Below, piece after piece: positions 38,856 to 47,793 of a stretch of DNA of 64,000 bases; within the stretch, counting starts at the first letter, position 1; each line of letters begins with the position of its first letter. The translations under genes were made by a program, and so were the position numbers. The DNA is taken from the NCBI RefSeq assembly GCF_037201965.1, contig NZ_CP147518.1, positions 1,115,001 through 1,179,000 of the forward strand, read 5' to 3'. The notes under the pieces are model-generated. The model was given only the letters and a program-made list of their open reading frames with translations. It made no database searches and was not told the DNA's origin. The stretch is from Spirosoma sp. SC4-14. GTDB taxonomy: Bacteria; Bacteroidota; Bacteroidia; Cytophagales; Spirosomataceae.

Positions 38856-39344
38856 TCATCGGCCAGCCAGTTGAGCCGCCTTTTCAATCCAATTATCGAT
38901 ATAGAGCCTACCATTATCACGCCCCCAATGATAAGTGATGTATTTGGCGTGCGATGATAGGCGGTTGCCTAAGGCATCCTTTGCATAAACGAGTGGATTA
39001 GGTCCGGGGCCGTCATACTGATTCAGCATATTGTTCATACCGCTCATATCAATCGCTACAATGCCCCTGCCCTCCCTATGTGCTTTTTCCAGCTCATAAA
39101 TTACCCAGGGCCGTTTATAGGTTTCCAGACCGAAGCAAAGCACCACCACCGAAGTTCCATTCATGTTGTCGTTAATCCATTTCTGAATGGCGGCTACCCC
39201 TTGCCGTTTGATGGATTCCCACTGGGCTCTATCCAGAAAAGGCGTCCGTTCGAAGTGCTGCGATACCGCGTTACAGTTGCGGATTTGAGCTACCCGGTGT
39301 GAATCACGCGTGTAGTGAAAACTGAAAAATACTTTTCGTGCCAT
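38856..39344 (-). CDS. thsB: Thoeris TIR-like protein (ThsB)
   Basis: 162 residues. Starts ARKVFFSFHYTRDSHRVAQI, the typical opening of the MTH538/ThsB TIR-like family. The predicted catalytic glutamate is Glu84 (WVIYELEKAH), in the position of the NADase glutamate of ThsB. In Thoeris, ThsB senses phage infection and makes a cyclic ADP-ribose isomer that activates ThsA. Its start overlaps the thsA stop codon by one base (TAATG), so the two are translationally coupled. Confidence 0.88.
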   Translation of the reverse strand: MARKVFFSFHYTRDSHRVAQIRNCNAVSQHFERTPFLDRAQWESIKRQGVAAIQKWINDNMNGTSVVVLCFGLETYKRPWVIYELEKAHREGRGIVAIDMSGMNNMLNQYDGPGPNPLVYAKDALGNRLSSHAKYITYHWGRDNGRLYIDNWIEKAAQLAGR

Positions 39345-40786
39345 TAGTCCTGAAGTTTAGTTATGATATTGATTACCGACTGAATCGTTTTTGCGTCGCT
39401 ACGGTCAGAATCACCGATTTCCGAATACATAGCCGCTAAATCCGAATGTTGCTGGAAAAGAGCGGCCGAATACTCGCTGACAACCTCCCTATATATTTGC
39501 TCCGTCATGAAGCCAGTAGAGCCTATGGGTACTGCCGTTACGCCTTGTGCTTTGGCTATTTCAAACTCCTCATGAACGCCGGGTGCGTCAATAAGTTGAC
39601 CGTCTTGGAGTTTATTACCGAACACGTAAACCGCCACACCCGCTTCCGCAATCATTCGTTGCCGGTACTCCGTCCACAATTCGGGTAATTCCTTAGCGCC
39701 CGTTTTAAACTGGGGAAATGGCCGCATAATCAGTTGATCGTCGGTGTACTTATCTGGGCGTTCATAGATTGCTTCAAGGGCCCCGTTGATAACCGCACTG
39801 CCTACACCCCAACCAAAGCCATTCACAATGCGATAGCCAGCTTTGATGAGCGCCTTGCTCAAATTATGAATGAACCCCTGGGCCTGTTGCTGATCCATTC
39901 GCCCATAATCAGCAGCACTGCCCGAAATGAAGACCGTACGTTTCTTAAAACGTGTCTCTATTTCCCGTAGGATTTCAGTGATGTCGTCATAATCATCGAT
40001 TAGCAAGGCTTTAATCTGGTATCGCCGTAAATCATCTACAAACAATTTTTGCTTCTGTAGCTTATAAGCCAGCGTTGCCTCATTTGGGCAGTCGGAATCA
40101 CTTGCACGGTGCTTTCGGATGAAGCAATAATGCGTTCGTGCCTGCTTTCCATGTCTGAGTTTTACGCGGCTCAGCACATATTCCAGATTCGGATCAGTGA
40201 AACTAAAGCCTAGGAACAGGAAATTTTTGGATAGCAAATCACCGTTTAGCAGGGTAATAAACGGTTCATGGGTATAGTGGTAGACCTGGTAATCTTCTTT
40301 CGTTATTACGGCATCGGCAGGGTGATTGACATCGCCATGCATTTTATAGATCACAGCATCCCGGCGCGGGCGAGTGGTAAGGAGTTGGTCAATCGTATAC
40401 TTCGTATCAACGATCTTGTGCTCCTCTTTCAAGGCTCGTTCAAGCAACTGGTCGTAGTTCGTTGTCCAGTACGTATTGATCGGTAACCTAGCCAGGATCT
40501 TATGATTGGGTGTTAAGTCTTCCTCGTCCGAAAACTCGCTCAGAATTTTGTTTTTAATCTTATCCCGGCCCCGGTCATTCACATGATACTGGGCGATGGA
40601 AATCAGATCGTATTCGTCATCGATATTCAGACCTAAGTCCTTAGCGATTTCCCGCAGCAGTTCTTTCCAGTCGACAAAGCCAGCTCCGCGTGAAAGGCCC
40701 GCTCCCGCGAAAATAGCGGCATTACCTTCCGATAAATGCTTTACATAATCCCGAATAAAGGATTCAATTTCAGGTGACGTGTTCAT
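39344..40786 (-). CDS. thsA: Thoeris effector: SIR2 NADase with SLOG domain (ThsA)
   Basis: 480 residues, about the length of Bacillus cereus ThsA. The N-terminal SIR2 domain (about 1-275) has FAGAGLSRGAGF, Asn110 in WTTNYDQLLE and His150 in YKMHGDVNH, which fit the catalytic Asn/His pair of known ThsA. The C-terminal SLOG domain (about 284-480) starts RTVFISGSAADYG and has the glycine-rich NGFGWGVGSAVINGAL for binding the signal nucleotide. On activation it should deplete cellular NAD+ and stop phage growth. Middle gene of the three-gene operon. Confidence 0.93.
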   Translation of the reverse strand: MNTSPEIESFIRDYVKHLSEGNAAIFAGAGLSRGAGFVDWKELLREIAKDLGLNIDDEYDLISIAQYHVNDRGRDKIKNKILSEFSDEEDLTPNHKILARLPINTYWTTNYDQLLERALKEEHKIVDTKYTIDQLLTTRPRRDAVIYKMHGDVNHPADAVITKEDYQVYHYTHEPFITLLNGDLLSKNFLFLGFSFTDPNLEYVLSRVKLRHGKQARTHYCFIRKHRASDSDCPNEATLAYKLQKQKLFVDDLRRYQIKALLIDDYDDITEILREIETRFKKRTVFISGSAADYGRMDQQQAQGFIHNLSKALIKAGYRIVNGFGWGVGSAVINGALEAIYERPDKYTDDQLIMRPFPQFKTGAKELPELWTEYRQRMIAEAGVAVYVFGNKLQDGQLIDAPGVHEEFEIAKAQGVTAVPIGSTGFMTEQIYREVVSEYSAALFQQHSDLAAMYSEIGDSDRSDAKTIQSVINIITKLQD

Positions 40787-40799
40787 TAGTTGTTTATAG

Positions 40800-41423
40800 T
40801 TAATGTTGATAGGGTTGAGAATTGAACTTAAACCAGTTGTCGAACGCTACGTACACCTTAGTGCTCTCGTGTACCCAAATAGCCTCCTGCGTACTATTCT
40901 GGATTTTATCGATCGTGATGTAGTAGTACAGCCCCAGATATTCCGTTCCTTTAAAATCGTCTGAACGGGAGCCTTTAGCGATTGGCATGACAGCAACTTT
41001 GTTTTTGATACCATCAAAGTACCCCAGCTCCCAGGGCATCCACCGTGATTCTGAAGAGTTTTCGGAAAAGGCGTAGATCAACGTTTTGCATTGCCGCATT
41101 CGCCCCTGCAAGACCCTGGCTGTGTTCTTGGTTACATGGGCACGGCTTAGCTGTGGATCTTCGATCCAGTCAACGTAGACCTTAAAGCCTAGATCTTCAA
41201 GGAGTAGTTTTAAACCGGCCACCAATTCAGCATCTTTAGTGCTATGCGACAGAAAGATATCGAATGTGTCCTGAGTAGCTTTGGTAGAATTCTGGTAGCT
41301 TCGAGCCTCTGACAGCAATGTTTCCGCTTTAGCGTGGACATTATAAATCCGGTCACCAGACCGATTTTGTACGGGTTGACTCTGAACCCTTGCCCTAAGT
41401 TGTTCTTCAGTAATAAGTGCCAT
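40800..41423 (-). CDS. Second TIR-domain protein of the Thoeris operon
   Basis: 207 residues. After a 50-residue helical N-terminus comes a TIR domain beginning DTFDIFLSHSTKDAELVAGL. The likely NADase glutamate is Glu132 in SRWMPWELGYFDG. It belongs to a different TIR subfamily (TIR_2-like) from the ThsB gene at 38856. First gene of the operon, 13 bases before thsA; it could be a second sensor or signal producer feeding the same ThsA. Thoeris loci with several TIR genes are known. Confidence 0.88.
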   Translation of the reverse strand: MALITEEQLRARVQSQPVQNRSGDRIYNVHAKAETLLSEARSYQNSTKATQDTFDIFLSHSTKDAELVAGLKLLLEDLGFKVYVDWIEDPQLSRAHVTKNTARVLQGRMRQCKTLIYAFSENSSESRWMPWELGYFDGIKNKVAVMPIAKGSRSDDFKGTEYLGLYYYITIDKIQNSTQEAIWVHESTKVYVAFDNWFKFNSQPYQH

Positions 41424-41426
41424 ATT

Positions 41427-41505
41427 GAGCTTTGATCCTACGATTGTTAAGAATAGGTCAAAGCTCGTTGCATGAAATGCAGTCTTTCTGCATTTTTACA
41501 GAAAG
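41427..41505. promoter_or_regulatory. Operator-like inverted repeats between Thoeris and the WYL regulator
   Basis: The 91-bp divergent gap holds GAGCTTTGA/TCAAAGCTC (41427-41435 and 41458-41466), AAATGCAG/CTGCATTT (41475-41482 and 41488-41495), and an overlapping CTTTCTG/CAGAAAG pair. These would suit binding by the WYL protein encoded at 41515, controlling both directions. Confidence 0.55.
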
Positions 41506-41514
41506 CCTAAAAAA

Positions 41515-42513
41515 ATGCCCACAAATAAAAATGCCAGTTTCCGGTACAGGGTGTTAGACCACTGTTTCCAGAATCGATTCCGACAATGGACTTTAGAAGC
41601 GCTTGTTCAGAAAGTATCTGATGAACTCAGAGACCATCATAACATCAGTAAAGGAATTAAGAAGCGCCAGATACAAGACGACATTCGAATAATGCGCAGT
41701 GATCCACCGCTGGGTTATGAAGCGCCGATTGACTGTAAGAATGGCTGCTATTTCTATTCCGATCCCACGTTCAGCATAGAGAAAAAAGCATTGAACACCC
41801 AGGATATGAACCACTTGGGAGAGGCCTTAAGCTTATTACGGCAATTCAGAGGTGTTCCACACTTTCGGGATATTGAACGCATTTTGTTGAAAATGGAAGG
41901 TAAAGTGCGTTATTACGACCCTGGTGAGGAAATTATTGCTTTTGAACAAATCGAACTCGTGAAAGGCTCTGAGCATATCCCTAAACTTTATGAAGCCATT
42001 CGGGACCAGCAGTCATTGATTATTGACTACTTACCCTTTCAAGCAATTGAGTCTTTACGACTGGAAGCACACCCCTACTATTTAAAGGAATACAGAGGGC
42101 GTTGGTATGTATTCGGCTGGATTAAAGAGTGGACCAAAGTCGCCAATTTGGCTCTTGACAGAGTAGATAAAATGACTCCATGCCGAAAAGCCTACCGGCA
42201 TAACACTGATTTTGATCCAGCTACCTATTTCGGACCCATTGTAGGGGTTACCCTTCAGGAAGGAGGAAGTTTACAAACGATCAAAATCAAAGTATCCTCA
42301 ATTTCTGCACCGTATGTCCGAACAAAGCTTATTCATACATCCCAGGAAGAAATAAAGGTAGACGACCATTCGATCTTTACGTTCAATATTATTCCAAACT
42401 ACGAGTTTGAAGCTGAGCTACTCAGGCTAGGAGAAGCCGTAGAAGTTTTAGAACCTGAGGAGTTTAGGGAAAAGATCAGGGAACGGTTGATTGACGCACT
42501 AAAAAATTATTAA
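41515..42513 (+). CDS. WYL-domain transcriptional regulator
   Basis: 332 residues. N-terminal winged-HTH-like part (about 1-75: TLEALVQKVSDELRD, IKKRQIQDDIRIM), then a WYL domain (about 150-245: LIIDYLPFQAIE, HPYYLKEYRGRWYVFGW, LALDRV) and a WCX-like C-terminus. WYL regulators (for example BrxR and CapW) commonly control phage-defence operons and respond to damage or nucleic-acid ligands. It diverges from the Thoeris operon across 91 bp of inverted repeats, so it is likely its repressor. Confidence 0.87.
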   Translation: MPTNKNASFRYRVLDHCFQNRFRQWTLEALVQKVSDELRDHHNISKGIKKRQIQDDIRIMRSDPPLGYEAPIDCKNGCYFYSDPTFSIEKKALNTQDMNHLGEALSLLRQFRGVPHFRDIERILLKMEGKVRYYDPGEEIIAFEQIELVKGSEHIPKLYEAIRDQQSLIIDYLPFQAIESLRLEAHPYYLKEYRGRWYVFGWIKEWTKVANLALDRVDKMTPCRKAYRHNTDFDPATYFGPIVGVTLQEGGSLQTIKIKVSSISAPYVRTKLIHTSQEEIKVDDHSIFTFNIIPNYEFEAELLRLGEAVEVLEPEEFREKIRERLIDALKNY

Positions 42514-42920
42514 TCTTAAACAGAAATGGAGGAAGTAGAAGAGATTATGCCAGGATTATTACTCTGTTTATGGTTACATGTATGAATATAAGAAATTAAA
42601 ACTAGCTAGAAATATAGTAAGACGCGGAAAGTTTTACTTATGTTTTACCTATATAGCACAATTTGATGTAATATGCTGATTTTTAGTTTTTTGTGTGTAA
42701 TGTATGTGGTCCCGACGGGAATACCAATATATTTATCGTATTTTATTTATGTGTACTAAAAGCTACTGATTTATAGATAGTTACATGGCTTATTTTCCTC
42801 GTGGCAGTTCGGATTAGTTAAAAGAAATAAAGAAATACCGTCCCCTATACCGTCCCCTGGTAATATATTTACGTCTGTATTCAGCGATTAAGTATACGAA
42901 TTAACGGCCGATCAAGGAAA
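42514..42920. other. Intergenic, with a tandem 12-bp repeat before the integrase
   Basis: AT-rich. Two head-to-tail copies of ATACCGTCCCCT lie at 42835-42858, 62 bp before the integrase start. They could be recombinase arm sites or an operator. No gene seen. Confidence 0.45.
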
Positions 42921-44249
42921 ATGCAGACTCGATCTGAAAAGTCACGATTTGTGCTCAAGGAGCCAAATGGGGATAAAACGACTCTTATTATGCTTCTCTA
43001 CCGCTACAAAAATGATCGGTTAAAGTACTCGACAGGTGAATCAATCCATCCAAGCCAGTGGGATGCAACTACTCAACTCGCTCGTACTGACCAGAAAAAT
43101 CGAAAAGATCGGGAGCCCTATCTAGTGATAAATGCTCAGCTAGCTAGATATCGCTCAACGTTAAACCGAGTTTTGGCTCAACTCAGTTTAGCAGATTTAG
43201 CGCCTACTGTAGAAGAAGTACGTTTGTATCTTGACAAAGAGTTTAAAAAAAGGCCCACTAAGCCGGAAAACGACCAGCTTAAAATGGTTACGTTTTTTGA
43301 GTTTGCAGAACAGTTTCTTAATGACTGTAAAGCTGGAAAGCAACTTACTTCGGCGAACCGCAGGTATTCAGATGCTATGGTGAAAAGTTTTAGGACAATG
43401 ATAAACCATCTGATTGCCTTTCAACAAGTGTACCCCAAACGAATTGATTTTGATGCATTTACGATGGTTTTTTATGAGAAGTTCAAGAAACACCTGACAG
43501 CCAATAATTACTCTCTTAACACTATCGGCAATTTGATTAAGAATTTGAAAATAATTCTCAAGCGCGCTCACCGTGATGGTATAACCGATAATGAAATATT
43601 TCGCCATGAAGATTTTAAAAAAATCCAGGAAGAAGTTGAAACGATCTATCTAAACGAGGAGGATCTACAAAAGCTATACGAACTCGATCTAAGTACAAAG
43701 CCCCGACTTGATTTGATTCGAGATACCTTTCTCATCGGTTGTTATACTGGCCTTCGGTTCTCGGACTTCATCCAACTGAGCCCCCAAAATTTAATTCGTG
43801 AACTCCGTGGCCACATCCTTACCGTATTCACGAAGAAAACCGGTGCCAAAGTATCAATTCCAGTTAGCCTGAAAGTCATGGCCATTTTAGCTAAGTATGA
43901 CTATCAAACGCCCCGTGTTATAACTAATCAGAAGTTCAACGAATATCTTAAGGAGCTAGCTAAGTTAGCGGGCTTAACTGAATTGGTTCAGACTGCCCGA
44001 ACACAGGGAGGGGTACGCGTTACCCGAACCCTCCAGAAGTGGGAACTTGTGACTACCCACACGGCTCGACGTTCGTTCGCAACAAACGCTTATAAAGCTG
44101 GTGTGTCGACCATTGATATTATGAAGATGACTGGACACAAAACCGAAACATCATTCATGAAGTATATCAAAGTGTCGAGTGAAGAAACGGCTATTCGTTT
44201 ATTGGGGCATTCGTTCTTTTCGGATTCGGCTATCAAAGTAGTTCGATAA
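42921..44249 (+). CDS. Tyrosine recombinase/integrase
   Basis: 442 residues with the layout of Bacteroidota mobile-element integrases: an arm-binding N-terminus, a SAM-like core-binding domain (about 110-215) and a C-terminal catalytic domain. All key residues are present: Arg279 (YTGLRFSDF), His380 and Arg383 (THTARRSF), His406 (MTGHKTETS) and Tyr415 (FMKYIKV). It should catalyse integration and excision of the element it belongs to. An excisionase-like gene follows at 44546. Confidence 0.92.
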   Translation: MQTRSEKSRFVLKEPNGDKTTLIMLLYRYKNDRLKYSTGESIHPSQWDATTQLARTDQKNRKDREPYLVINAQLARYRSTLNRVLAQLSLADLAPTVEEVRLYLDKEFKKRPTKPENDQLKMVTFFEFAEQFLNDCKAGKQLTSANRRYSDAMVKSFRTMINHLIAFQQVYPKRIDFDAFTMVFYEKFKKHLTANNYSLNTIGNLIKNLKIILKRAHRDGITDNEIFRHEDFKKIQEEVETIYLNEEDLQKLYELDLSTKPRLDLIRDTFLIGCYTGLRFSDFIQLSPQNLIRELRGHILTVFTKKTGAKVSIPVSLKVMAILAKYDYQTPRVITNQKFNEYLKELAKLAGLTELVQTARTQGGVRVTRTLQKWELVTTHTARRSFATNAYKAGVSTIDIMKMTGHKTETSFMKYIKVSSEETAIRLLGHSFFSDSAIKVVR

Positions 44250-44545
44250 GCGAATTTGATGGTGGAGAATTTTATCTGTAGATAGCCCGTTTTTGAATCC
44301 CCCTTTAAAGCCTTTCTTGCAAATCAGGTAGATAAGTACCGTCTAGTGAGTATTATTTGAAATTTTAATTTCAATAATGCAATAAAGTGATTTTCTTATT
44401 TTTCTTCTGATTTACAGTATCTTGCTTGTTGAGATTATCTTATTGGTACGCATAAATTGGAAAAATAATTGTGTTTTTGTTCCAGTAAAGACGAATGATT
44501 TGTAATTTGTTTGTTTATTTGTGTCGATCTTACTCAAATTAAACT

Positions 44546-44860
44546 ATGATTCAGCAAATCATCCAAATAGCCAATATTACTCCTGAGCAGCTTAACGAAG
44601 TCGTTCGCCAGGCTGTTCGTTCTGAATTAGACAGTTGCGGAATGACTAAGTCCATTCAAATGGTTGACGAGATTCAACATCCGGACTTTCTCACTCGGAA
44701 GGAAACGGCCAAGTTGTTACGCATTTCATTAGTAACGCTCCACAAACTAACAACTGAGGGTATTCTACAGAGTTTAACTATTCATGGTAATGTACGCTAC
44801 CGTCGGCAGGATGTAGTAGAAGCAATGAAAGAAGTTAAGAATGGTAGGACCAAACGTTGA
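44546..44860 (+). CDS. Excisionase-like helix-turn-helix protein
   Basis: 104 residues. The C-terminal half is a MerR/HTH_17-type domain: FLTRKETAKLLRISLVTLHKLTTEGILQ (in parts), then the wing VRYRRQDVVEAM. Such small proteins beside an integrase usually act as excisionases or as regulators of the element. The N-terminal 45 residues form a helical extension. It starts about 300 bases after the integrase, preceded by AT-rich sequence with no other feature. Confidence 0.8.
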   Translation: MIQQIIQIANITPEQLNEVVRQAVRSELDSCGMTKSIQMVDEIQHPDFLTRKETAKLLRISLVTLHKLTTEGILQSLTIHGNVRYRRQDVVEAMKEVKNGRTKR

Positions 44861-45102
44861 TCCTTTCTTGCTACGATTACAATCTTATTATAAGCATGGC
44901 TAGTCTATCCTACTTGTTACGGTTTGATGTCTAAAGAGGCCAAAGCTCACATGATGTCTTCGACAAGAATACTACGTTGGCAGCGGAAGGTATAAGCTAA
45001 TTATTAATAATAGCTACCAAGCAATGGATATGAGTGAAAGCTTTAGCACTTACGGAATTCTTATCTAACTCGAAAGGGTCAACTGGCCTCAATATTTTTG
45101 CT

Positions 45103-47055
45103 ATGATTGACGGCATCAAAATACTCAACCTGTCCGTAGCAGCGAACGACCTATTGGCGAATCAGCAGTTGCTGTTCCCCTTGGCTGTCGATGAACGAAC
45201 CGGTGCTGTGATCGATCGGCCCCGTCAAGCCAATGATCGGGGATTGACCTTTACATTAGTGCAGGCCAGGCAAAGCGATACCATTCGCTGCGAGCTAAAA
45301 GGTAGCTTGCACCGCTACCACAACCAGGGGCGGCACAATGCCGACACCTTTTCGTTACCCCAGCTCGCGACAACGATCGATGAGTTAGTGACTCGATTGG
45401 CTATAAACCCCTTCACCTCCCGACTCAATAACCTTGAGTTTGGCGTTAATGTGGTCCTACCTTTTCCCGTTAAGCAAGTCCTCAATAATCTCGTCGGCTA
45501 TAAATACCGGCCCTTTACCAAAGAGCCGGGGGAGGGCTTTGATTATTACCAATGCTACACCCAACGCTATGTCGTCAAGTTATACGACAAGGGCGCTCAA
45601 TACCGAAAGCAGGTGCCAGGCCTAGCGCCTAACGTACTACGTATAGAGGTAAAGGTTCTCAAGATGGAATACCTGACTCAGCAAAATATTCGGCTTACCT
45701 GGCTAGCGGATCTGCTCAACACAGAGCTCTATGGGGCTTTAGGTAAGCTATTGGTGGCTACCTTCCAGGATATTCTTTTTGATGAGCCCAGTCTCAACAC
45801 GGCCCGGTTGAGTGCTCGCCAGCGAGACCTTTATCAGAACGGCCGCAATCCCAGGTACTGGCTCATGCCGGATTCAGTAGCAGGCAAGCAATACGAGCGA
45901 CAGCGAAAAGGCTTGCAGCGAATGGAGCGACGCTTTCGCCAGTTGGCGGCTCAGTTGCGCCAGGGGGCTGATTGGCCCGATCAGGTAGCAACGCTGATTG
46001 ATCAGCAGTGGCAGCAGTTAACGAGCTTATCAGCCCAGCAACAGGTGACGATCGATGACTACAGGATGGCCTGGCAGCGTCAGTTTGAGACAGCGGGTAA
46101 TTGTCCCAAATTAACCGAGGTGACCGAGCCGGGACTACACCGAAAGTGTCCCAAATTAACCGGGGTAATCGGGTTTACGGCAGTCCGTGGAACAGCTGTG
46201 CAGTCCGTCAAAAAGTGTCCCAAATTAACCGGGTCTGAAAATGGCAAAGTGTCCCAAATTAACCCTTTAAGTATAGTGTTAAATTGGGACACTGGCGGGG
46301 CGTCAGAAACGAGCCTTGATTCTAGCCGTGGAACATCGAATGTAGGCGGTATTTTAACACAATCAGAAGGGGAGAAATCCTCCCATGTTTCAGCTCCCTC
46401 GCCCGGCTTACTTTGGCAGCCGCTGCAGCCGCTATGGGTTGACCCGCCGGTAAGCTTCAAATCAGGCGAACCGCTTGCCCTATCAGCGCAACCTGAGCCT
46501 GATGGATCGGTTCTCTCTGAGCCGGTAAAAACTGAAGTTGCCAGTCCGCGTCTATGCCTAATCACAGGGCTGGATATTTCGCACCAGCGGGCAGACACCT
46601 GGTTGATCACAGCCAAAACGCTGAAGGAGTTTTATACGACGAATCGAACGATTTATGATCAGCTTGCTAAGCGATACCTGACGCAAGAGCAGCGTAAGCT
46701 AGATGTCCGTCGACAAAGCGCTACTCTTGCCTTGAAGGTTCGACAACTAGCCAGGAACGTTCATCGTACCCCCAAGAAAAGATCTCAGCACGAGAAGCGC
46801 TTAATTCGTTTGTGCCCTATCACCGGCTTGGATATTACTCACCAGCGCGCCGATGTGCATTTTGCGGCTCGAATGACGCTGCTGCGGCTGGCACAAATGG
46901 AACCGACCGCTTTTACGGTATTGGTCACTCGTTTTCTGCCACCTCAGCAACAGCAGCAACCTGATACGGTTCGTAGTTATCTAATCGCCCGGACCATCCG
47001 CCAGCTAGCGGCTCGCTCATCTCCAACCTCAACCGTCACTGCCCATGGGTATTAA
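45103..47055 (+). CDS. Replication-initiator-like protein carrying iteron repeats in its gene
   Basis: 650 residues from ATG at 45103 (MIDGIKILNLSV); the frame can also be read from a GTG at 45034. Residues about 75-230 (NNLEFGVNVVLPF, VVKLYDKGAQYRK, NVLRIEVKVLKMEYL) resemble the gpII/Rep-type replication proteins of Bacteroidota phages and mobile elements; the assignment is by pattern and not certain. The middle (codons coded at 46100-46300) contains the DNA repeats listed separately. The C-terminus has two copies, about 86 residues apart, of a C-x-ITGLDI-x-HQRAD module (starting at 46555 and 46813). It likely acts at the repeats to start replication of the element. Confidence 0.6.
   Translation: MIDGIKILNLSVAANDLLANQQLLFPLAVDERTGAVIDRPRQANDRGLTFTLVQARQSDTIRCELKGSLHRYHNQGRHNADTFSLPQLATTIDELVTRLAINPFTSRLNNLEFGVNVVLPFPVKQVLNNLVGYKYRPFTKEPGEGFDYYQCYTQRYVVKLYDKGAQYRKQVPGLAPNVLRIEVKVLKMEYLTQQNIRLTWLADLLNTELYGALGKLLVATFQDILFDEPSLNTARLSARQRDLYQNGRNPRYWLMPDSVAGKQYERQRKGLQRMERRFRQLAAQLRQGADWPDQVATLIDQQWQQLTSLSAQQQVTIDDYRMAWQRQFETAGNCPKLTEVTEPGLHRKCPKLTGVIGFTAVRGTAVQSVKKCPKLTGSENGKVSQINPLSIVLNWDTGGASETSLDSSRGTSNVGGILTQSEGEKSSHVSAPSPGLLWQPLQPLWVDPPVSFKSGEPLALSAQPEPDGSVLSEPVKTEVASPRLCLITGLDISHQRADTWLITAKTLKEFYTTNRTIYDQLAKRYLTQEQRKLDVRRQSATLALKVRQLARNVHRTPKKRSQHEKRLIRLCPITGLDITHQRADVHFAARMTLLRLAQMEPTAFTVLVTRFLPPQQQQQPDTVRSYLIARTIRQLAARSSPTSTVTAHGY
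46102..46292. repeat. Iteron-like array (four direct copies, one inverted) inside the rep-like gene
   Basis: TGTCCCAAATTAACCG occurs at 46102-46117, 46147-46162 and 46216-46231, and with the last base changed at 46250-46265. An inverted copy with few changes lies at 46275-46292. Copies 1-3 are read as CPKLT, but copy 4 is in another frame (VSQIN) and copy 5 is inverted, so the DNA and not the peptide is conserved. The copies fit initiator or recombinase binding sites. Confidence 0.85.
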
Positions 47056-47158
47056 CTACCATCCCTGTTTCCTGGCAGGGCCCGGTTGTTTTTCTCTCAG
47101 TAGCGTCTTACCAGTTCACTTACCTGATTAATCCGCTTATACCAACCCAAACGATCTG

Positions 47159-47506
47159 ATGAATGTACCGAGTCAGCTCCAGCAACTTCTTGATCTGGAG
47201 ATTCCCTTTGCTATCCTATTGTCGAATTCCTACCTGGGCAGTGATACGTTTCTGATTGCGCTGGCCAGCGACTGCCAGCAGTACGGTTTAGCCTGGGAGG
47301 AATCGTACTCACAGCCTTTATTAAAGGAAAGTACGCTCACGCCGACCGATGGAGTTCTCTTTACCGAGCTACGCCGGGCGGGCTTGCTGCGGCCGCTACC
47401 GCTGGGCAGGGATGGTATGGCCTATGAGCTAAGCCGTTTACCCTTTCGAACCTACTATCAACGCGCGGTTGATGAGCAGGCCTTGCGTATTGCCTATGAA
47501 TTGTAG
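47159..47506 (+). CDS. Hypothetical protein of the mobile region
   Basis: 115 residues, no family recognised. No signal peptide; a mildly hydrophobic start (LLDLEIPFAILLSNSYLG) and a segment that could be a small winged helix (LTPTDGVLFTELRRAGLLRPL). It follows the rep-like gene by about 100 bases in the same direction. Codon use is GC-rich like that gene. Confidence 0.55.
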   Translation: MNVPSQLQQLLDLEIPFAILLSNSYLGSDTFLIALASDCQQYGLAWEESYSQPLLKESTLTPTDGVLFTELRRAGLLRPLPLGRDGMAYELSRLPFRTYYQRAVDEQALRIAYEL

Positions 47507-47793
47507 CCGACGTGCCTTCCCCGAGAGGTAAGCCGGATATTATTGTCCCCCGTCTTTAGCGGCAGCAGCAGCGGCTTAGGGTAGCTCAACAGGTAGTCAG
47601 CTAGAGCCGCCAGAAACGACCCTATCCAAAGGAAGCAGCAGCGGCTCATAGCCCCCTGAAAAATAGGTTTCTGCGTAGTGGCTATTCTAATATAAAGAAA
47701 CTATCATATTGCTGTATAAGAGGTGGTTACGATAGTTTTGTGAAAAAGTTTCTTTAGCGTGTTAGGTTTGCCTTTAAAAATCGTATTGGTTCC

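Noticed and set aside
46102..46292. CRISPR reading of the 16-bp repeats
   Set aside because: Copies are short, unequally spaced (about 45, 69 and 34 bp apart), one is inverted, they lie in a coding gene, and no cas genes are present.
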